64,000 nucleotides of DNA. Origin: Nocardia speluncae NBRC 108251 (GTDB taxonomy: Bacteria > Actinomycetota > Actinomycetes > Mycobacteriales > Mycobacteriaceae). This document shows, piece by piece, positions 60,387-64,000 of this stretch. The translations under genes and the position numbers were made by a program. The DNA lies in the NCBI RefSeq assembly GCF_001613245.1, contig NZ_BDBZ01000002.1, positions 620,001 through 684,000 of the forward strand, given 5' to 3'. The first letter of the stretch is position 1; every line of letters begins with the position of its first letter. The notes under the pieces are model-generated. The model was not told the origin of the DNA. It saw nothing but the letters and a program-made list of their open reading frames with translations, and searched no databases.

Positions 60387-62348
60387 ATGGTTTCGCACCC
60401 CGACAACACCGCCCCGGCCGCTGCCACGCCGACCGAAAACACCTCCGGCGCAGCGATACTGGATCGCGTCGTCATCCGGTTCGCGGGCGATTCCGGTGAC
60501 GGTATGCAGCTCACCGGTGACCGGTTCACCCATGAGGCGGCGGCGTTCGGCAACGACCTGGCGACCCAGCCCAACTTCCCGGCCGAGATCCGTGCTCCGC
60601 AGGGCACCCTGCCGGGTGTGTCGTCGTTCCAGATCCAGATCGCCGACCACGATATTCTCACCGCCGGAGATCAGCCGGATGTGCTGGTCGCGATGAACCC
60701 GGCGGCACTGAAGGCCAATCTGGCCGAGTTACCGCGCGGCGGCACCCTCATCGTCAACACCGATGAATTCAGCAAACGCAATCTCACGAAGGTCGGCTAT
60801 TCCGCCGACCCGCTGACCGGCGAAGATCTCGCGGACTACATCGTGCACCGGGTCGCCATGACTTCGCTGACCCTGGCCGCCACCGAATCCGCCGGCGTGG
60901 GTAAGAAAGACGGTCAGCGGGCGAAGAACATGTTCGCCCTCGGCTTGCTGTCCTGGATGTACGGGCGGCCCATCGGCGGCACCGAGAAGTTCTTGCGGGA
61001 AAAGTTCGCCGACAGGCCGGAAATCGCCGAGGCCAATATCCTTGCCTTCCGGGCCGGCTGGAATTACGGCGAAACCACCGAGGCGTTCGCCACCACCTAC
61101 CGGGTCGCCCCGGCTGCCCTGCCCGCGGGTACCTACCGGCAGATCACCGGGAACACCGCCCTCGCCTACGGCCTGATCACCGCCGGGTCGCTGGCGGGGA
61201 CCCCGCTGTTCCTGGGCACGTACCCGATCACACCGGCATCCGACATCCTGCACGAGCTGAGCAAACACAAGAACTTCGGTGTCACCACCTTCCAGGCCGA
61301 AGACGAGATCGCCGGTATCGGTGCCGCCCTGGGCGCCGCGATCGGAGGTGCGCTGGGAGTCACCAGTACGTCGGGGCCGGGTCTGGCGCTCAAGAGCGAG
61401 ACCATCGGGCTGGCGGTGATGACCGAACTGCCGCTCGTGATCGTCGATGTCCAGCGCGGCGGGCCGTCCACCGGTTTGCCGACCAAGACCGAACAGGCCG
61501 ATCTGCTGCAGGCCCTCTACGGCCGCAACGGCGAATCCCCGGTCGCGGTGCTGGCGCCACGCTCGCCGGCCGACTGCTTCGCCACGGCGGTGGAAGCGGC
61601 CCGGATAGCCCTCACCTATCGGACGCCCGTTCTCCTGCTGTCCGATGGGGCGATAGCCAACGGATCCGAGCCGTGGGCCATCCCCGCCGTGAACGAACTC
61701 GAACCGATCGACCCGGCATTCGAGCCCGCGGGCGACGGTGATTTCCAGCCCTATGCCCGCGATCCGGAAACCCTTGCCCGCCCATTGGCCGTACCGGGGA
61801 CCGCAGGTCGGGCTCACCGGATCGGGGGCCTGGAGAAGGCCGACGGCAGCGGTGACATCTCCTACGATCCGGCCAACCACGAGCTGATGGTACGGCTGCG
61901 CCAGGCCAAGATCGACGGTATCGCGGTACCGCCCGTCGAGGTCGACGACCCGGACAGCGCGGCGCGGGTTCTGCTCATCGGCTGGGGCAGCTCGTACGGG
62001 CCGATCGGCGAGGCCTGCCGCCGCGTCCGCCGGCGGGGGGCGCGAGTCGCCCAGTTGCATCTGCGCCATCTCAATCCGCTACCGCCCGACCTCGGCGATA
62101 CGCTGCGCCGCTACGACACCGTGGTAGCACCCGAGATGAACGGCGGACAGCTGGCCTGGCAGCTGCGGGCAAAGTACCTCGTAGACGTGCAACCATGGAC
62201 AAAGGTGGCGGGTACCGCCTTTTCCGCCCAGGAACTGGTCGGTGTGATCGATGCGGCACTGGACGGCACACTGGCCGAACTGGAGCAGAGCAAGGCGTTC
62301 ACCGCGCGAGCGCGAGCGACCTATCGGAGGAACGGGGGCGCATCATGA
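60387..62348 (+). CDS. korA: 2-Oxoglutarate:ferredoxin oxidoreductase, fused gamma-alpha subunit
   Basis: Part of the CoA-dependent 2-oxoglutarate ferredoxin oxidoreductase, used by mycobacteria in an alternative TCA route. The 653 residues start with the gamma domain (RVVIRFAGDSGDGMQLTGDR, near residue 28) and continue into the alpha subunit (~230 on: YPITPASDILHELSKHKNFG, FQAEDEIAGIGAALGAAIGG, TSTSGPGLALKSETIGLAVM). The fused gamma-alpha form is characteristic of KorA. Its stop overlaps the korB ATG by 4 nt. It carries no ferredoxin domain. Confidence 0.95.
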   Translation: MVSHPDNTAPAAATPTENTSGAAILDRVVIRFAGDSGDGMQLTGDRFTHEAAAFGNDLATQPNFPAEIRAPQGTLPGVSSFQIQIADHDILTAGDQPDVLVAMNPAALKANLAELPRGGTLIVNTDEFSKRNLTKVGYSADPLTGEDLADYIVHRVAMTSLTLAATESAGVGKKDGQRAKNMFALGLLSWMYGRPIGGTEKFLREKFADRPEIAEANILAFRAGWNYGETTEAFATTYRVAPAALPAGTYRQITGNTALAYGLITAGSLAGTPLFLGTYPITPASDILHELSKHKNFGVTTFQAEDEIAGIGAALGAAIGGALGVTSTSGPGLALKSETIGLAVMTELPLVIVDVQRGGPSTGLPTKTEQADLLQALYGRNGESPVAVLAPRSPADCFATAVEAARIALTYRTPVLLLSDGAIANGSEPWAIPAVNELEPIDPAFEPAGDGDFQPYARDPETLARPLAVPGTAGRAHRIGGLEKADGSGDISYDPANHELMVRLRQAKIDGIAVPPVEVDDPDSAARVLLIGWGSSYGPIGEACRRVRRRGARVAQLHLRHLNPLPPDLGDTLRRYDTVVAPEMNGGQLAWQLRAKYLVDVQPWTKVAGTAFSAQELVGVIDAALDGTLAELEQSKAFTARARATYRRNGGAS

Positions 62349-63442
62349 CCATCACCGACACCTCGTCGACCGGGGCAGACCTCGGCATCACGCCGGTCTC
62401 GGGATCGACCGGCGTACCAGCCGCGGACGGCCCGCAGAAGGCCAAGGACTACACCTCCGATCAGGAAGTGCGCTGGTGTCCCGGCTGCGGTGACTACGTC
62501 ATCCTCGCTACGGTGCGTGGGTTCCTGGCCGAACTCGGTCTGCGGCGGGAGAACCTCATGTTCGTCTCCGGGATCGGCTGCTCCAGCCGTTTCCCCTATT
62601 ACCTCGACGCCTACGGGATCCACTCGATCCACGGCCGTGCCCCCGCCATCGCCACCGGACTGGCGGTGACCCGCCCCGATCTGTCGGTCTGGGTGGTCAC
62701 CGGGGACGGTGATGCCCTCTCCATCGGCGGAAATCACCTCATCCACGCCCTGCGCCGCAATGTGAACATGACCATCCTGTTGTTCAACAACCGGATCTAC
62801 GGGCTCACCAAGGGGCAGTACTCCCCCACGTCCGAAGCGGGCAAGGTCACCAAATCGACGCCCATGGGCTCGGTCGATCACCCGTTCAATACGCTGTCGG
62901 TCGCGCTCGGCGCGGAGGCGACCTTCGCCGCCCGGGCCCTGGATTCCGATCGTGCGGGGCTCACCGAGGTACTGCGTGCCGCCGCCGAACACCGCGGTAC
63001 CTCGTTCGTGGAGATCCTGCAGGACTGCCCGATCTTCAACGACGGTTCCTTCGATGTGCTGCGGCGCGGCGACAGCGAATCCCGCCTGATCCCGCTACGG
63101 CACGGCGAACCCCTGCGCTTCGGCGCCGACGGCGAATACGCGGTGGTGCAGCGTGGTTTCGGACTGGCCGTTGCGCCTGCGGCGGAGGTCGCGGAGAGCG
63201 AGATCGTCGTCCACGACGCCCACTGCGACGACCCCGAATACGCCTACGCTCTGTCACGCCTTTCCGACCAAGATCTCGATCACGTGGTCACCGGCACATT
63301 CCGGTCCGTCCAGCGACCGACCTACGACGACGGCGTCCGCGCGCAGACCACGGCGGCGCAGGAGAAGAACCCGGTCGGCCCCGACGGCCTGCAGCGCCTG
63401 CTCACCGGACCTGAAACCTGGACGGTCCGGCCGGCGCAGTAG
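62345..63442 (+). CDS. korB: 2-Oxoglutarate:ferredoxin oxidoreductase beta subunit
   Basis: Thiamine-diphosphate and Fe-S subunit. The 365 residues show cluster cysteines in VRWCPGCGDY (Cys45, Cys48), GIGCSSRFPY (Cys79) and ILQDCPIF. The ThDP loop is VTGDGDALSIGGNHLIHALR ending in FNNRIYGLTKGQ. The ATG overlaps the korA stop (ATGA); the longer frame to 62195 lies inside korA. The pair needs an external ferredoxin, not present here. Confidence 0.96.
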   Translation: MTITDTSSTGADLGITPVSGSTGVPAADGPQKAKDYTSDQEVRWCPGCGDYVILATVRGFLAELGLRRENLMFVSGIGCSSRFPYYLDAYGIHSIHGRAPAIATGLAVTRPDLSVWVVTGDGDALSIGGNHLIHALRRNVNMTILLFNNRIYGLTKGQYSPTSEAGKVTKSTPMGSVDHPFNTLSVALGAEATFAARALDSDRAGLTEVLRAAAEHRGTSFVEILQDCPIFNDGSFDVLRRGDSESRLIPLRHGEPLRFGADGEYAVVQRGFGLAVAPAAEVAESEIVVHDAHCDDPEYAYALSRLSDQDLDHVVTGTFRSVQRPTYDDGVRAQTTAAQEKNPVGPDGLQRLLTGPETWTVRPAQ

Positions 63443-63472
63443 CTCACTGCCCGAACTGTACGCGCCGGACCG
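63423..63472 (+). terminator. Inverted repeat spanning the korB stop
   Basis: CGGTCCGGC (63423-63431) pairs perfectly with GCCGGACCG (63464-63472), and a GCAGT/ACTGC stem forms in the loop. The stop codon lies inside. Possibly a terminator, but the loop is long. Confidence 0.35.
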
Positions 63473-63746
63473 GCACTCAGCGATTCGCGGAGTCCCGGAT
63501 TCGCCGACGCAGAACGCGCCTCGGCACCGTCCGCACGACCCCGGGTGGTCAAGGCCGCGGCAGCAATGCCTTTTCCGCCGGCAATCCGGCCGACGGAGTC
63601 TGCACGCGGCCGTCCAGAGCGCAGGCGTCCGGGTTGTGGGCGGATAGATGCCCGCCGGTGGCGACGACCGCCCGGCCGGTGATCCGAGCGATGACTTCGG
63701 GCTCATCCCTGCACCACGTTCTGGGGGATGTGGGTAGCGACCCATT
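63443..63746. other. Intergenic region after korB
   Basis: These 304 bp lie between two convergent genes. No gene was recognised. The inverted repeat at the korB end reaches into it. Confidence 0.5.
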
Positions 63747-63998
63747 TCAGTACAGGCCGGTGATCTCCTGGTCGGTGAGCACGATCTGAGCGACGTAGTC
63801 CTTGTTGCGGGCCGCGGCGACCGCCCGGTACAGGGGACGCTCCGGGAGCGGAGCATCGCGGGCTTCGGCGCGTAGCTGATGCACCAGCAGTTCGACGACC
63901 GCGATACCGGCCGCGAGTTCGCTGCGGGACAGGGTGTCGGCCAGTCGGCGCAGGCCCAGGATGTGCAGTTCACGACCGCTGCCCGCGTCGGTGTACAT
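63747..63998 (-). CDS. Small hypothetical protein at the window edge, possibly 5' partial
   Basis: An 83-residue mostly helical protein (GRELHILGLRRLADTLSRSE, VVELLVHQLRAEARDAPLPE, AAARNKDYVAQIVLTDQEIT). No family is recognised. The ATG at 63998 is 2 bp from the window edge, so an upstream start is possible. It converges on korB. Confidence 0.55.
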   Translation of the reverse strand: MYTDAGSGRELHILGLRRLADTLSRSELAAGIAVVELLVHQLRAEARDAPLPERPLYRAVAAARNKDYVAQIVLTDQEITGLY

Positions 63999-64000
63999 GG

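Overview
The window is about 70% GC and densely coded. Gene order and protein sequences point to a mycolate-type actinomycete, most likely Nocardia or a close relative. The evidence is an mIHF gene next to gmk-rpoZ-coaBC-metK-priA, a pyrR-led pyrimidine operon holding the same unnamed membrane gene that mycobacteria carry between pyrC and carA, a type VII secretion-associated pair, an Rv2578c-type radical SAM protein, and actinobacterial korAB. No rRNA, tRNA, CRISPR array, insertion sequence or prophage was seen.

Layout. 1-2250: 3' part of a molybdopterin oxidoreductase and a MmcQ/YjbR protein. 2324-5954 (minus): def-fmt-rsmB with overlapping ends. 6119-7863 (minus): secreted lipase and a PadR regulator with its own palindrome. 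8292-15092 (minus): mihF-gmk-rpoZ-coaBC-metK-priA. 15853-24701 (minus): pyrR-pyrB-pyrC-(membrane protein)-carA-carB-pyrF, the whole de novo UMP block, preceded by an RNA hairpin matching the PyrR binding loop. 24880-32707: an accessory stretch of regulator/target pairs (TetR/methyltransferase, LysR/MFS, TetR/zinc-free quinone-oxidoreductase-like enzyme), an AlkB-like dioxygenase, an unrecognised protein and a DUF4334 protein. 32781-35288 (minus): pepQ-efp-nusB and a YCII protein. 35449-39304 (plus): prepilin-peptidase-like protein and aroC-aroK-aroB. 39564-43259: small membrane proteins and a NarL-type two-component system. 43327-50372 (minus): rarA, then alaS-ruvX-mltG-aroE as an overlapping cluster. 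50503-60057: APH-like kinase, membrane protein, aspS, zinc metallopeptidase, type VII pair, an epimerase under KstR-like boxes, radical SAM protein. 60387-63442: korA-korB. The window ends in a small unknown gene.

Most notable. A dispersed element of about 52-55 bp occurs twice in tandem at the pyrB/pyrC junction, where it is read as the N-terminus of PyrC, and once upstream of rarA, where it forms a 27-codon ORF whose stop overlaps the rarA start. Every copy keeps the same reading frame (M/V-S-A-S-G-x-E...H-G-G-P) and two Shine-Dalgarno-like cores, so it looks like a portable, translated leader. Other good signals are the PyrR RNA hairpin beside the pyrR ribosome binding site, two 14-bp KstR-like operators over a leaderless promoter, and centred palindromes for the PadR, LysR and TetR regulators.

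Several housekeeping proteins (RsmB, PriA, AroK, RuvX, MltG) carry long low-complexity Arg/Gly/Ala/Pro-rich tails or insertions. These explain many long spurious ORFs on the opposite strand. All functional calls come from reading sequence motifs and from memory of the families; no database search was run.
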